Assembly: GCA_030145845.1 (NCBI GenBank)
Contig: JAIXHJ010000001.1
Location: 186,001-250,000 of the forward strand
DNA from: Pseudomonadota bacterium
GTDB taxonomy: Bacteria > Pseudomonadota > Gammaproteobacteria > Pseudomonadales > Oceanobacteraceae
Direction: 5' to 3'
Length of the DNA: 64,000 bases
Shown here: one piece after another, positions 55,253 to 64,000 of the stretch
How positions within the stretch are numbered: position 1 is the stretch's first letter
How the letters are laid out: each line of letters starts with the position of its first letter
The notes under the pieces: generated by a model
Told to the model about the DNA's origin: nothing
The model's database searches: none
Seen by the model: only the letters and a program-made list of their open reading frames with translations
Translations under genes and position numbers: made by a program

Positions 55253-56422
55253 ATGATAACGATAGAAAATCTGGATGTTGTTTTTGGTGCTCAGCCACAG
55301 GCTGCCTTACCATTGCTGGATCAGGGACTGGAGCGTGAACAGATACGTGAACAGACCGGGCAGGTCGTCGGGGTGAAAGACGCTTCACTGACCGTCGGAC
55401 GCGGCGAAATCTGCGTACTGATGGGCTTGTCCGGCTCCGGCAAATCGAGCCTGCTGCGCTGTATTAACGGCCTGAATCCGGTTGCCCGTGGTGCTATCCA
55501 CATTGAACGTGATGGCAGTATGGTGGATTTTGTCAGCGCCGATGCCGCCGTACAGCGTGATATCCGCCAGCGTCTGGTGTCGATGGTGTTTCAGAAATTT
55601 GCGCTGATGCCATGGCTGACGGTGGAAGAAAATGTCGCCATGCCGCTGGAAGTTCAGGGGCTGGAAAAACAGGAAGTACGGCGCCGGGTAAGCGAGCAGC
55701 TGGATCTGGTGGGGCTGACTGAATGGCGCCGGCTGAAACCGGGAAAATTGTCCGGTGGTATGCAGCAGCGTGTCGGACTGGCACGTGCATTAGCGATGGA
55801 AACTGATATCCTGTTAATGGATGAGCCGTTTTCTGCTCTGGATCCACTGATCCGTACCCAGTTGCAGGATGAACTGCTGACGCTGCAGAAAAAGCTGAAA
55901 AAGACGATTCTGTTTGTCAGTCATGATCTTGATGAAGCGCTGAAACTGGGTAATCACATCGCCATTATGAAAGATGGTGAAATTGTTCAGCACGGGAAAC
56001 CGGAAGATATTGTGCTGAACCCGGCCAATGATTATGTGCGGGATTTTGTCGCACATACCAATCCGCTGAATGTGCTGCGGGCCGCATCCATTATGTGTCC
56101 GCTCAGCACGATCAGCGCAGAAAATGGCGGTTTTTGTCTGAACCGCCGCGACGATTACTGGTTATCACAGGACAGAAAAACTGTGACTGCCGGTGGCAGA
56201 ACAACAGCGATTTACCGCTGGCAGGATGGTGACAGCATTCTGCAACTGGAAAAACAGCCTGTTTGTGTCTCAGAGAATATGCCGATGCGGGAGGTGATGG
56301 AAATACGTTACCATACCGGTCACTCTGTTTTTATTCATGCAGGAGAAGAAATAACAGGCGTGGTCAGGGATCGTGAGCTCTACCACACGCTGTTAGGGAA
56401 GATGTTGTCTGATGACGACTGA
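55253..56422 (+). CDS. choV: Choline/betaine ABC transporter ATPase
   Basis: The 389-residue protein has Walker A LSGSGKSSLLRCI near residue 62, the signature LSGGMQQRVGLARAL and Walker B ILLMDEPFSALDP. An N-terminal extension of about 45 residues is seen, as in ProV-type subunits. The C-terminal 110 residues look like a degenerate CBS-type regulatory part. It is followed by the porin gene after 33 bases. Confidence 0.92.
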   Translation: MITIENLDVVFGAQPQAALPLLDQGLEREQIREQTGQVVGVKDASLTVGRGEICVLMGLSGSGKSSLLRCINGLNPVARGAIHIERDGSMVDFVSADAAVQRDIRQRLVSMVFQKFALMPWLTVEENVAMPLEVQGLEKQEVRRRVSEQLDLVGLTEWRRLKPGKLSGGMQQRVGLARALAMETDILLMDEPFSALDPLIRTQLQDELLTLQKKLKKTILFVSHDLDEALKLGNHIAIMKDGEIVQHGKPEDIVLNPANDYVRDFVAHTNPLNVLRAASIMCPLSTISAENGGFCLNRRDDYWLSQDRKTVTAGGRTTAIYRWQDGDSILQLEKQPVCVSENMPMREVMEIRYHTGHSVFIHAGEEITGVVRDRELYHTLLGKMLSDDD

Positions 56423-56455
56423 TGGATTTGTTATAAACACACGAGGAGAGAGATT

Positions 56456-57523
56456 ATGAAACACCTTCGACTGCCTCTGGCGATTGCGGCACTGTCTGCC
56501 GTACCCGCTATGGCTTCCGATGCAATCAGCGGTGGCTTCTGGGTAAACCATTCACTGTACAACGACGATGTCGATGAAGTCAGTTACGGTGACACTAACT
56601 ATGAAGCTCTGGTTCTGTATTTTGATCATACAGACGATGCCAGCGGCTGGATGTTCTCATCTGAATTCCGCCTCGGAAAAGGTGCTTTCACGGATCCGGA
56701 CAACAACAATACCGGCGGTCACTACGGCTTCCACAAAGCCTGGATTGGTAAGGAATTTGGCCCGGGTACGGTAAAAATCGGTAAAACTGCGGTGCCGTTT
56801 GGCTGGAAGACCACCAACTTCTGGCCAGGTGATGAAATGCTGGGCGGCTATGCCGACCAGATGGATGTCGGTGTTAAATGGAGCGCTGATATCGGTGAAT
56901 TCAACTATGATGTGGCGTATTTCCACGTTGATGATTTCGGTAACAGCACCGAAACCATGGATGACGGTGGTCACTGGGGCACCACTGATACCTATCAGAA
57001 AGCGCAGACTTTTGTGCTGAACGGTGCTTATGAATTTGCCGCTGACCAGAAAATCGGTGCCTCTTATCAGGTCGGTAAGCTGCGTGATGTTTCCACCACT
57101 GCAACCGACCGTCCGTATGAAGGTGATCACAGCGCTGCCGTGGTTTACTACGAAGGTTTATTCGGCGATCTGGGAGTGAAAGCTCAGTATATGATCACTG
57201 AACGTGACCTGAGTGGGCTGACCAATGTGGCGGCGGCGCTGCAGGAAAATAAAATCAAAAATGACCGTAAGGCGGTAACCGTTACTTACGCCATGAATGA
57301 TTTCCTGTTTTACGTCGACTACACCAACGCCGAAGCCAAAACCGACGGCAACGATGACCAGGTGGGTTCTGCAGACAGTTGGGCACCAGGTTTCAGCTAT
57401 GACTACGGCCCGGGTTGGTTTTATCTGGAATACGTGTCTAACGATGGTGGTATCGACAGCGACGGTATGGTCTTTAACAAAGACGATGACTACCTGTACC
57501 TGACTGTTGATTACTACTTCTGA
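56456..57523 (+). CDS. Outer membrane porin-like protein in choline operon
   Basis: The 355-residue protein has a signal peptide (LPLAIAALSAVPAMAS) and a strand-rich sequence ending in an aromatic residue (LTVDYYF), typical of outer-membrane barrels. Acidic loops rich in Asp and Asn are abundant. It ends the bet-cho group and is closed by a strong terminator. It probably lets choline or betaine cross the outer membrane, an inference from position. Calling it a specific channel would need testing. Confidence 0.75.
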   Translation: MKHLRLPLAIAALSAVPAMASDAISGGFWVNHSLYNDDVDEVSYGDTNYEALVLYFDHTDDASGWMFSSEFRLGKGAFTDPDNNNTGGHYGFHKAWIGKEFGPGTVKIGKTAVPFGWKTTNFWPGDEMLGGYADQMDVGVKWSADIGEFNYDVAYFHVDDFGNSTETMDDGGHWGTTDTYQKAQTFVLNGAYEFAADQKIGASYQVGKLRDVSTTATDRPYEGDHSAAVVYYEGLFGDLGVKAQYMITERDLSGLTNVAAALQENKIKNDRKAVTVTYAMNDFLFYVDYTNAEAKTDGNDDQVGSADSWAPGFSYDYGPGWFYLEYVSNDGGIDSDGMVFNKDDDYLYLTVDYYF

Positions 57524-57548
57524 TTTTTTAATCGGATAGTAAAGTCAT

Positions 57549-57579
57549 AAAAAAACGCAGCCATCGGCTGCGTTTTTTT
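57549..57579. terminator. Bidirectional terminator between porin and SDR genes
   Basis: AAAAAACGCAGCC and GGCTGCGTTTTTT form a long stem with loop ATC. It has runs of A and T on both sides and so could end both convergent transcripts. Confidence 0.92.
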
Positions 57580-57587
57580 ATGCCATT

Positions 57588-58427
57588 TTACAGGCGGTTG
57601 AGGGCAAACTTTTTACTCAGAATACGGTCCCGTAAAGTCATCGGCAGCCAGCGCGCAATCAGTGGCAGAATGCGGCTGCCGTTACCGATGCGGATAACCG
57701 CAGCCGGCTTGTTCTGTAAGCGGGTCATTAATTCGCGGGCAAAGGTCGCAGCCGGTGTCGGGTTGTCCTGCGATGCTGTGGCGCGGGCTTCCATCTGGCT
57801 TTTCAGCGGTGCATACAGAGAATCGGCCTTCAGCACGCTGGTCAGATTATGCAGGGAATTATCACCGAATTTTGACTGAATGGCGCCGGGCTGAACGGTA
57901 ATGACCTGAATATGAAAGGGGGCCAGTTCCATGCGCAGTGCATCGCTGAGTGAATGCAGGGCGGATTTGGTGGCGCAGTAGGCGCCGGAAAACGGTGTTG
58001 TCAGCACTCCGGACACTGAGCCGATATTCACCACCTGGGCCGGCTGCTGTGCTGATGCGCAGGCCCGCAGTAAAGGTAACGCAGCGCGGGTCAGTGCCAG
58101 CGGTGCATACACATTGGTGGCAAACTGCTGATGCAGGGATTCTGTATTCAGTTCCGCCGCCGGTCCCATGGCTGCATAACCGGCATTATTAATCAGACAA
58201 TTCAGATGGCCGTCATTTTCTTCAATGGTCTGTATCGCCCGGCGGATATCCTCTTCATTATTGACATCCATGGCCAGCGGAACCAGCTGGCTGCAGCTGA
58301 AATGACTGAGGCTGTCCGGGTTGCGTGCGGTGGCATAAACGCGGAACCCCTGACGCAGAAATTCTTCTGCCAGAGCCTGGCCGATACCGGATGAGCAACC
58401 GGTAATGAGTGCTGTTTTTTCCGTCAT
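57588..58427 (-). CDS. Short-chain dehydrogenase/reductase
   Basis: The 279-residue protein has the NAD(P) motif TGCSSGIGQAL near residue 9, NNAGY in the middle and the catalytic YCATKSAL. It belongs to the classical SDR family, with unknown substrate. A C-terminal part PLIARWLPMTLRDRIL is amphipathic. It is followed upstream by the amidase gene; the two are in the same direction with the SDR downstream (18-base gap). Confidence 0.88.
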   Translation of the reverse strand: MTEKTALITGCSSGIGQALAEEFLRQGFRVYATARNPDSLSHFSCSQLVPLAMDVNNEEDIRRAIQTIEENDGHLNCLINNAGYAAMGPAAELNTESLHQQFATNVYAPLALTRAALPLLRACASAQQPAQVVNIGSVSGVLTTPFSGAYCATKSALHSLSDALRMELAPFHIQVITVQPGAIQSKFGDNSLHNLTSVLKADSLYAPLKSQMEARATASQDNPTPAATFARELMTRLQNKPAAVIRIGNGSRILPLIARWLPMTLRDRILSKKFALNRL

Positions 58428-58445
58428 ATTTTTTCCATTGTTATT

Positions 58446-59957
58446 TTATAAAGGGGCGGTGCGGTCAAACCAGGGCTGGGCCTGTTCCAGCTGTGCAGCC
58501 AGTTGCAGCAGCAGGCGGTCCTGCCCCAGAGGCGCAATCAACTGGGTACCGAGGGGCAGATTATTGCCGGTCCAGTACAGCGGTACTGACATGGCCGGCT
58601 GGCCGGTCATATTGGCCAGTTGGGTAAAGGGCAGTTTTTCCAGATTATCCAGTGCCATCTGCTTCACCATACCAGTTTTCAGCAGCAGCCTGTGCAGGCC
58701 AAAGGCATTGATGATTTTCATGGCCGCTGCTTCCCACAGCGGTGGCCTGAAGCTGCCGACCGGCAGCGGTTCGGTGGCCAGCACCGGGGTCAGCAGCAGA
58801 TCAAAACGCTGATGATAGTGGTACATGCTCTGTGCCAGCTGATTCCAGCGGCGTTTGGCGCTGACGTAGTCGCCGGCAGAAATGGTTTTGCCGAGAAATC
58901 CGAGCACTTTGGTGGCATCTTCCACGTCCAGATTGCCGGGGCGGCTGTTCAGCTGAGCGGCGATAAAATCGAGATCCGCCGCGACCTGACCGAAATACAG
59001 GGTGAGATAGCTGTCGGCCAGGGCTTCACCATCCAGTTCCAGTGACACGGGTTCAACCTGATGGCCAAGGTTCTGCAGCAGCTGCACACTGTGCTCCACC
59101 GCTTTGATGGCGTCGTCGCTGACGTCACGGCCGATAAAGGAGCGGCTGGTATAACCGATGCGCAGTGGCCGTGGCGGGGTTGCCAGGCAACGTAGATAAT
59201 CGCCGGCAATCTCGACCGGGTAGGGGGTGGAGCCATCCGGGCCGGCGATGGCGTCGAGCATGGCAGCACTGTCGCGGACACTGCGGGTAATCACATGTTC
59301 GCTGGCGGCACCGTCCCAGAGATCCGTGCAGTAAGGCCCGGTGGGAATCAGACCACGGCTGGGCTTAAAACCGAATAAACCGCAGCAGGCGGCGGGAATG
59401 CGGATGGAACCCCCGCCATCCCCGGCTGAGGCCATGGGCACAATGCCGGCGGCGACTGCCGCTGCGGAACCGCCGCTGGAACCGCCCGGGGTGCGACCGG
59501 TATTCCACGGATTGCGTGCCGCGCCGAAGGCTTTGGGTTCGGTGACTCCCATCAGCCCCAGTTCCGGCGTGTTGGTTTTGCCGAACATCACCAGCCCGGC
59601 CTGTTTAAAGCGGCTGACCAGCTCGGTATCGGCCGGTGAAATCTGTCCTTTCAGGGCATTGCTGCCATTACTCAGTGGCGTGCCCTGCAGAGCGCTGAGC
59701 AGGTCTTTCAGCAGAAAGGGGACGCCAGCAAAAGGGCCGGCGGGCAGCCCCTTGCTGATCTGCTGGCGGGCGTGATCGTGCAGCGGGGTGATGATGGCAT
59801 TGATGTCGGTATTCACGGCGGCAGCACGGCTGATGGCAATATCCAGCAGTTCCGCTGCAGTGGTTTCCCCACGGCGGATTAATTCTGCCAGCCCCAGGGC
59901 ATCGTGCTGGCGGTATTCAGAAAAAGAAGGATGGGCTGGGGGGTCGGTCCGGGTCAT
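58446..59957 (-). CDS. Amidase signature family enzyme
   Basis: The 503-residue protein has the Ser-Ser-Lys triad of amidases: the lysine in [10 protein letters not shown] and the serines in [15 protein letters not shown] and the following [18 protein letters not shown]. It hydrolyses an amide; the substrate is unknown. No signal peptide is present. It ends 18 bases before the SDR gene. Confidence 0.9.
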   Translation of the reverse strand: MTRTDPPAHPSFSEYRQHDALGLAELIRRGETTAAELLDIAISRAAAVNTDINAIITPLHDHARQQISKGLPAGPFAGVPFLLKDLLSALQGTPLSNGSNALKGQISPADTELVSRFKQAGLVMFGKTNTPELGLMGVTEPKAFGAARNPWNTGRTPGGSSGGSAAAVAAGIVPMASAGDGGGSIRIPAACCGLFGFKPSRGLIPTGPYCTDLWDGAASEHVITRSVRDSAAMLDAIAGPDGSTPYPVEIAGDYLRCLATPPRPLRIGYTSRSFIGRDVSDDAIKAVEHSVQLLQNLGHQVEPVSLELDGEALADSYLTLYFGQVAADLDFIAAQLNSRPGNLDVEDATKVLGFLGKTISAGDYVSAKRRWNQLAQSMYHYHQRFDLLLTPVLATEPLPVGSFRPPLWEAAAMKIINAFGLHRLLLKTGMVKQMALDNLEKLPFTQLANMTGQPAMSVPLYWTGNNLPLGTQLIAPLGQDRLLLQLAAQLEQAQPWFDRTAPL

Positions 59958-60022
59958 GGCGCAGGCTTTTGTCGCTTGTTTTTATGTTCCTTAGATACAG
60001 CAATGCGCCAGGCATGACAAGG

Positions 60023-60937
60023 TCAGTCAGGCGTCAGCGGGGTGATCGTCAGGTCGGGGGCGATCAGCAGGGCATGTACCTGCTGTTGCCTGAGCCAGTT
60101 TTCTGCCTGCGCCTCGCGCAGCATGGCGATGGCCGACAGGGTGCCTGCCAGCAGGCAGCTGGGCGCCAGTACGGTGGCCGAGGCCCAGTAGCTGACCGGC
60201 CAGCCGGTGTGCGGATTGAGAAGGTGGCAGTAACGGCGGCCCTGATGTTCAAAAAACCGTTCATAGTCGCCACTGGTGGCCATGCCGCCCTGATAAACCG
60301 GCAGCCGGGCAATGGCCTGCTCTGGTTGCCGCGGGTGACGCACGCCCAGCATCCAGGGCTGTTGTTCGCCGTCATTGCCGGTCTGAGGGCCGAGAATATG
60401 CAGGTCGCCGCCAAGGTCGATAATGCCACTGTGAATACCCGCCTGACGGGCAATGGCAGCGGCGGCATCGGCTGCATATTCTTTACCGATTCCGCCCAGG
60501 TCGAGTTCCATATCCGCCGGCATGGTGAGTTGCTGACCGTGCAGCTGCAGACGTGACAGGCCGATGCGCTGTTGCAGAGCGTGCCGCTGTGACGCTGAGG
60601 GAATCTGCGCATGACGGAAATCCCAGCCGTGACGCAGTACGCCGGAACTGATATCAAACAGGCCATCGCTCTGTTCATAACAGACGCGGGCATAATTGAT
60701 CAGATACGCGGTTTCGTTATCAATGGTGGTGCTTTGACCGGCCCGCTGGTTGATCTGTGACAGCGCGCTGTCCGGCTGATAGCGGCTGTATTTCTGTTCG
60801 ATGCGGCGTACTTCGCTTTCCATCTGCCGGGCAATACGCCCGGCCTGTGGCTCTGCCGCCGGCAGGTGCAGGCAGCAGGGCGACGCCATGGCGGTAAAGT
60901 GGTGGCGATAAATGTCAGTGCCGGAATTCGATGCCAA
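60023..60937 (-). CDS. apbE: FAD:protein FMN transferase ApbE
   Basis: The 304-residue protein has the ApbE motifs MELDLGGIGKEYAADA (FAD site) and ATSGDYERFFE, with HLLNPHTGWPVSY. ApbE attaches FMN through a phosphodiester bond to Thr or Ser of target proteins. Unlike most ApbE proteins it has no visible signal peptide or lipobox, so it may act in the cytoplasm or have a start further upstream. It overlaps the end of the DUF3570 gene by 23 bases and is last in the five-gene group. Confidence 0.88.
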   Translation of the reverse strand: MASNSGTDIYRHHFTAMASPCCLHLPAAEPQAGRIARQMESEVRRIEQKYSRYQPDSALSQINQRAGQSTTIDNETAYLINYARVCYEQSDGLFDISSGVLRHGWDFRHAQIPSASQRHALQQRIGLSRLQLHGQQLTMPADMELDLGGIGKEYAADAAAAIARQAGIHSGIIDLGGDLHILGPQTGNDGEQQPWMLGVRHPRQPEQAIARLPVYQGGMATSGDYERFFEHQGRRYCHLLNPHTGWPVSYWASATVLAPSCLLAGTLSAIAMLREAQAENWLRQQQVHALLIAPDLTITPLTPD

Positions 60938-62102
60938 AACTGATTACCGTGAAGTCGACCAGAGCAGGGGTTTCGTTATCTGTGGTCTGCACCAGGGCAA
61001 AATCCTCAGATGAGTAATACTGCTGCCAGTCGATACTCAGTGTCCAGTTTTCGTAGATGGCTTTGCCTTCCAGTCCCCAGGTAAAGGCGCCATAGGAAGA
61101 CAGGCGGGCGTCGGAACTGTTGTATTCATCCGCCGCCGGCGCCTGTTCGAGGCTGTAAAAATCCGCCGCAGTCTGGCGGTAATAACGCAGCATCGGAATC
61201 AGGCGGAAGGAAAACGGCATCAGGTTAATATTCTGTGCCCAGCGGGCTGTCAGGGTGTGTGAGCGGATGCCCCAGTTATCGGTGTAATAACGGTAATCGC
61301 CATGAATGGCAGCACCGTCCCCGACGGCAATAAAGTGACGGTACTGACCATTCAGGGTTAACTGATCACGGTTGTCCGGCCGCCGGTCTTCGAATTTGTA
61401 CGGGTCGGATAAATAACCCGACAGACGGGTGTAACCGACGCCCACCTGTACTACGCGGTTTTTATCAATCACCTGCGATACGCCTTCATACAGGGAAACG
61501 CTTTTTTTTCCACGGCCATCGGCGGCCTGCCGGGCATCGGATATCCACGCATCCGATGGTGACAGTTCGTCCATCGACATGCTCAGTGATGCCATCAGGG
61601 TGGTGTGTTTATCAAATAATTCCAGACTGCCGTCAGCCCCGAGGGCGATGGACTGGTAGTCGTTTTCTTTTGACAGGGCGAGATTACCACCCAGGGTGCC
61701 ATCAATCTGACCGTTCATGGCGCCGCTGAAATAGCGTTTCGGAGCGACTTTTACATCGTAACGGGTTTCATCGATGCTGGCGCCGCTCATCAGCAGCACA
61801 CTCTGGCCATCCGTGTTTTCGTACGTCTGCATGGGGGATGCACCGCTCATGGTTTCGTACTGAAATTCAGTATTCAGATACCAGTCTTCTGCCAGCGGCC
61901 GGGCATAGCGGAACTGGTGAATATCAATGCTGTAGCGTTCGGTGACCGGGGTAAAGGTCCGCTCGCGGGGTGCATCCGCTTCCTGATACTGACTGAAGCG
62001 GTAAGCGAAAACTTCATCGGTTGGCTGGCTTTCAGCCTGAGCCGGCAAGGTAGCGGCCGCGGCGGCCAGGGCGGCGAGGGAATTGATGCTGCTTTTATTC
62101 AT
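60915..62102 (-). CDS. DUF3570 outer-membrane barrel-like protein
   Basis: The 395-residue protein has a signal peptide (SLAALAAAAATLPAQAES). It then has an Asp-, Tyr- and Ser-rich strand pattern that ends in FGIEFRH, like an outer-membrane beta barrel. DUF3570 proteins are nearly always encoded with a DUF4266 lipoprotein and ApbE. The role is unknown. It overlaps apbE by 23 bases and lies 14 bases after the DUF4266 gene. Confidence 0.85.
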   Translation of the reverse strand: MNKSSINSLAALAAAAATLPAQAESQPTDEVFAYRFSQYQEADAPRERTFTPVTERYSIDIHQFRYARPLAEDWYLNTEFQYETMSGASPMQTYENTDGQSVLLMSGASIDETRYDVKVAPKRYFSGAMNGQIDGTLGGNLALSKENDYQSIALGADGSLELFDKHTTLMASLSMSMDELSPSDAWISDARQAADGRGKKSVSLYEGVSQVIDKNRVVQVGVGYTRLSGYLSDPYKFEDRRPDNRDQLTLNGQYRHFIAVGDGAAIHGDYRYYTDNWGIRSHTLTARWAQNINLMPFSFRLIPMLRYYRQTAADFYSLEQAPAADEYNSSDARLSSYGAFTWGLEGKAIYENWTLSIDWQQYYSSEDFALVQTTDNETPALVDFTVISFGIEFRH

Positions 62103-62116
62103 AAGAATTCTGTGCG

Positions 62117-62341
62117 TCAGTTACAGCCGCATCCGCCTCCTGCTGCCTGACCGCCACCGGACGATCCTTCCTTGGAAAAATAAATATGATTATCCAGCGA
62201 TGCTTTCAGCGGATCAGCCTGTAATGCCATAATATCCTGCGCCAGATTACCGCGTTCCCACGGTTTTACGGCGCTGCAGGCCGGCAGTAATAAACTGCTG
62301 CAGCAGAGCAGCAATGCCGGGAAAAAATAATGTCTGTTCAT
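62117..62341 (-). CDS. DUF4266 lipoprotein with CGCN tail
   Basis: The 74-residue protein has a lipoprotein signal (LLLPAC, cysteine near residue 22) and the DUF4266 core VKPWERGNLAQDIMALQ. A glycine-rich end GGGQAAGGGCGCN with two cysteines at the very C-terminus completes it. The Cys-x-Cys end could bind a metal, be oxidised or be the site of a modification; none is established. It lies between TlpA-like and DUF3570 genes. Confidence 0.88.
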   Translation of the reverse strand: MNRHYFFPALLLCCSSLLLPACSAVKPWERGNLAQDIMALQADPLKASLDNHIYFSKEGSSGGGQAAGGGCGCN

Positions 62342-62342
62342 A

Positions 62343-62843
62343 TTATTTCTGCTTCAGCAGGGCATTAACTTCTGCTTTTATTTTGTCGATATCGGAGGGT
62401 TTGAAGCCCTGATGAACGGCCTGGATATGACCTTTACGGTCGATCAGGTAGGACGTCGGCATGCCCCGCAGGCCATAGGCTTCCGGGGTTTTTCCGGCGC
62501 CGTCATACAGGGTCGGATAACTCACCGGATATTCTTTCAGAAAAGAACGGGCGGCCTTGATGTCTTCATCCAGATTGATGGCCAGCACTTCAAACCCCTG
62601 GCTTTTCAGCTCATTACGCAGACCGTTCAGCAGCGGCAGGGATTTACGGCAGGGGCCACACCAGGAGGCCCAGAAATCAACATAAACGACTTTGCCACGG
62701 TAATCGGCGAGGGCTGTATTGCCGGTTTTGGTCAGCAGCGGCAGTTTAAATGCCGGCGCTTTTTCGCCGCTGGCCGCCGCCAGCGACAGTGGGGACAGAA
62801 GCAGACCGGTAATGATAGCCGTCAGTGTCAGCAGGTGTCGCAC
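62343..62843 (-). CDS. TlpA-like thioredoxin
   Basis: The 166-residue protein has a signal peptide (TLTAIITGLLLSPLSLAAA) and the thioredoxin active site WASWCGPCRKS near residue 58, with the cis-Pro in RGMPTSYLID. It is a periplasmic reductant. Its stop is 1 base before the DUF4266 start, so the two are probably co-translated; reduction of the CGCN tail is a plausible job. Confidence 0.9.
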   Translation of the reverse strand: MRHLLTLTAIITGLLLSPLSLAAASGEKAPAFKLPLLTKTGNTALADYRGKVVYVDFWASWCGPCRKSLPLLNGLRNELKSQGFEVLAINLDEDIKAARSFLKEYPVSYPTLYDGAGKTPEAYGLRGMPTSYLIDRKGHIQAVHQGFKPSDIDKIKAEVNALLKQK

Positions 62844-62853
62844 AGCAATCTCC

Positions 62854-64000
62854 TCAGCTGAAAATGTTAAAGGACGTTAGATTTAACGGGTAACTGGCCG
62901 ACAGTGATGAGGTGTCCACCCCCATCAGTTTACGGATGGCCAGATTCACGTGTGCCGGGGTCAGGGTACCACCGCTGCTGTCTTCCAGTCCTGTACTGTA
63001 ATTCAGTGACAGGGCGCGGAAATCAGCACTGGATGCGCCGAAGACTTTGCCGCCGGTGCTCTGCGGATCGAGTACGATCATACTGGTGATCGGCCAGTGA
63101 TCCTTACCGTTGCCGGAGTTGTAATACGGGGTGCGGCCGAAATCGGAACCAATTACCACGGTGGTGCGGTCAGCGATGCCGGCAAATTCCAGTGCCGTCA
63201 TCAGGAAATGGACCCCTTCAAGCAGATCGCCCAGGCGCGGATAGGCATTGGCGTCATGGTTGCCGTGGGTATCAAAGCCACCCCAGTTGAGGTTGGCACT
63301 GGCACAGAGACCGGCAGCAAAGGCGGCACTGACCACTTCCGCCTGGCTTTTCAGGCTTTCGGCGCGGTTTTCATTCCAGTGATCATCACGCAGGACGTTG
63401 GCCTGAATCGCGTCCAGCTGGACGGTCAGTTCACTGAGATTACTGTCAACGCTGCGCACCCCGAACAGCCGGCTCAGCTGCTGACTGCGCTGCGGCAGGC
63501 TTTCGCTGCTCATCTGGCGCTGAATGCGTGCGGCCTGGGCGGCGCGGATATTTTCATACAGATCAATATCGCGGCTGTAGGTGCGGTAGTTGTATCCACG
63601 GTCGCTGCTGTAATGGTTGGGATCGGCAATTTCGTTAATAAAGCTGGCACTGGAGGCCCGGGCCCGGGCAACCAGTGAGTCGGTATAGTCGTAACCACCG
63701 TTGGAAATATAGGCCAGCGGCAGGTTGGGGGAGACCGCGGCTGCGTAGTAGGCAGCCAGGCTAGGGTAGCCGGTTTCTTCGTAGCCGGACCAGACATAGC
63801 GGTTGCCGGTATCGTGGTTGTTGGTACCGGTATCAATGCCATTGATGACCGTCATCTTTGAACCATAGGTGGTGAAGAAATTGTCGAACTGGTCGTTGAT
63901 CCGGGTAATGACGGTCTCATCGCTGGACACGCCATCCGGAATGGCACTCCACTGAATGTTGCCGTAGGTCTTGTTCGGATCCAGGTCGACCGAGTTGGTG
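62854..64000 (-). CDS. DUF1501 family protein (partial)
   Basis: The reading frame is open from 62854 through the right end of the window, so the N-terminus is missing (at least 380 residues are visible). The family, related to sulfatase-like alkaline phosphatase folds, is secreted and often encoded with DUF1800. Recognisable parts are NWGGFDTHGNHDANAYPRLG and VVIGSDFGRTPYYNSGNGKDHWP near the C-terminus. It heads the five-gene group with TlpA, DUF4266, DUF3570 and ApbE. A GTG at 63928-63930 is only an internal codon. Confidence 0.85.
   Translation of the reverse strand, partial: TNSVDLDPNKTYGNIQWSAIPDGVSSDETVITRINDQFDNFFTTYGSKMTVINGIDTGTNNHDTGNRYVWSGYEETGYPSLAAYYAAAVSPNLPLAYISNGGYDYTDSLVARARASSASFINEIADPNHYSSDRGYNYRTYSRDIDLYENIRAAQAARIQRQMSSESLPQRSQQLSRLFGVRSVDSNLSELTVQLDAIQANVLRDDHWNENRAESLKSQAEVVSAAFAAGLCASANLNWGGFDTHGNHDANAYPRLGDLLEGVHFLMTALEFAGIADRTTVVIGSDFGRTPYYNSGNGKDHWPITSMIVLDPQSTGGKVFGASSADFRALSLNYSTGLEDSSGGTLTPAHVNLAIRKLMGVDTSSLSASYPLNLTSFNIFS

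Overview
The window looks like a chromosomal segment of a free-living, probably marine or brackish, diazotrophic gammaproteobacterium. I base this on the nif gene order, which follows the Azotobacter vinelandii / Pseudomonas stutzeri type (nifENX, small accessory genes, iscA-nif, nifUSV, cysE, nifWZM, clpX, nifF), on the betIBA plus choline transporter locus, and on the many gammaproteobacterial families (ZapE, YaeQ, MtfA, DUF599). An Oceanospirillales-like host is a guess. The genus cannot be fixed from this sequence.

Positions 1-27,900 are a nitrogen fixation region. It opens with the tail of a TPR-like gene, a DUF917 protein and a hybrid histidine kinase (1-3203). A leftward ankyrin-modB-modC group follows; it carries molybdate transporter genes but no modA. 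Rightward genes then give a NifZ-like protein, a tandem-nitroreductase SagB-type protein, nifE, nifN, nifX, a DUF269 protein, a DUF683 protein, a 2x[4Fe-4S] ferredoxin, a thioredoxin-like [2Fe-2S] ferredoxin, an unknown protein and a DUF4213/DUF364 protein. After an inverted lipoprotein gene come iscA-nif, nifU, nifS, nifV, cysE, a TPR protein, nifW, nifZ, nifM and a nif-type clpX. A leftward S9 peptidase and a PQQ-propeller remnant separate clpX from nifF. Sigma54 (-24/-12) promoters with NifA-type TGT-N10-ACA sites can be read before nifE, iscA and nifF. nifHDK, nifB and nifLA are not in the window. draG and draT lie divergently beside nifF and imply post-translational control of dinitrogenase reductase. 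A PAS-GGDEF protein follows.

Positions 30,000-41,200 are mostly housekeeping or accessory genes: a saccharopine-dehydrogenase-like reductase, an arsenic operon (arsR, arsC, ACR3, arsH and a coupled unknown), a small basic protein, DUF599, an alpha/beta hydrolase, an FKBP, an MtfA-like peptidase, a solute-binding protein, YaeQ, an AAA ATPase and a LysE exporter. From 41,200 to 42,450 an integrase remnant and one very AT-rich gene lie next to tRNA-Met, the relic of an integrated element. cysDN (with a vestigial CysC tail on CysN), an alpha/beta hydrolase and zapE follow.

Positions 47,357-48,144 hold a 788 bp non-coding element with 34 bp inverted ends and many internal hairpins. Next come an MBL-fold hydrolase, an SMR exporter and a choline-to-betaine locus: betI, betB, betA, a choline-type ABC transporter and a porin. 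The right end (57,600-64,000, leftward) has an SDR, an amidase and a five-gene group: DUF1501, TlpA-like, DUF4266 lipoprotein, DUF3570 barrel and ApbE flavin transferase. I regard this group and the 788 bp element as the best candidates for undescribed biology.
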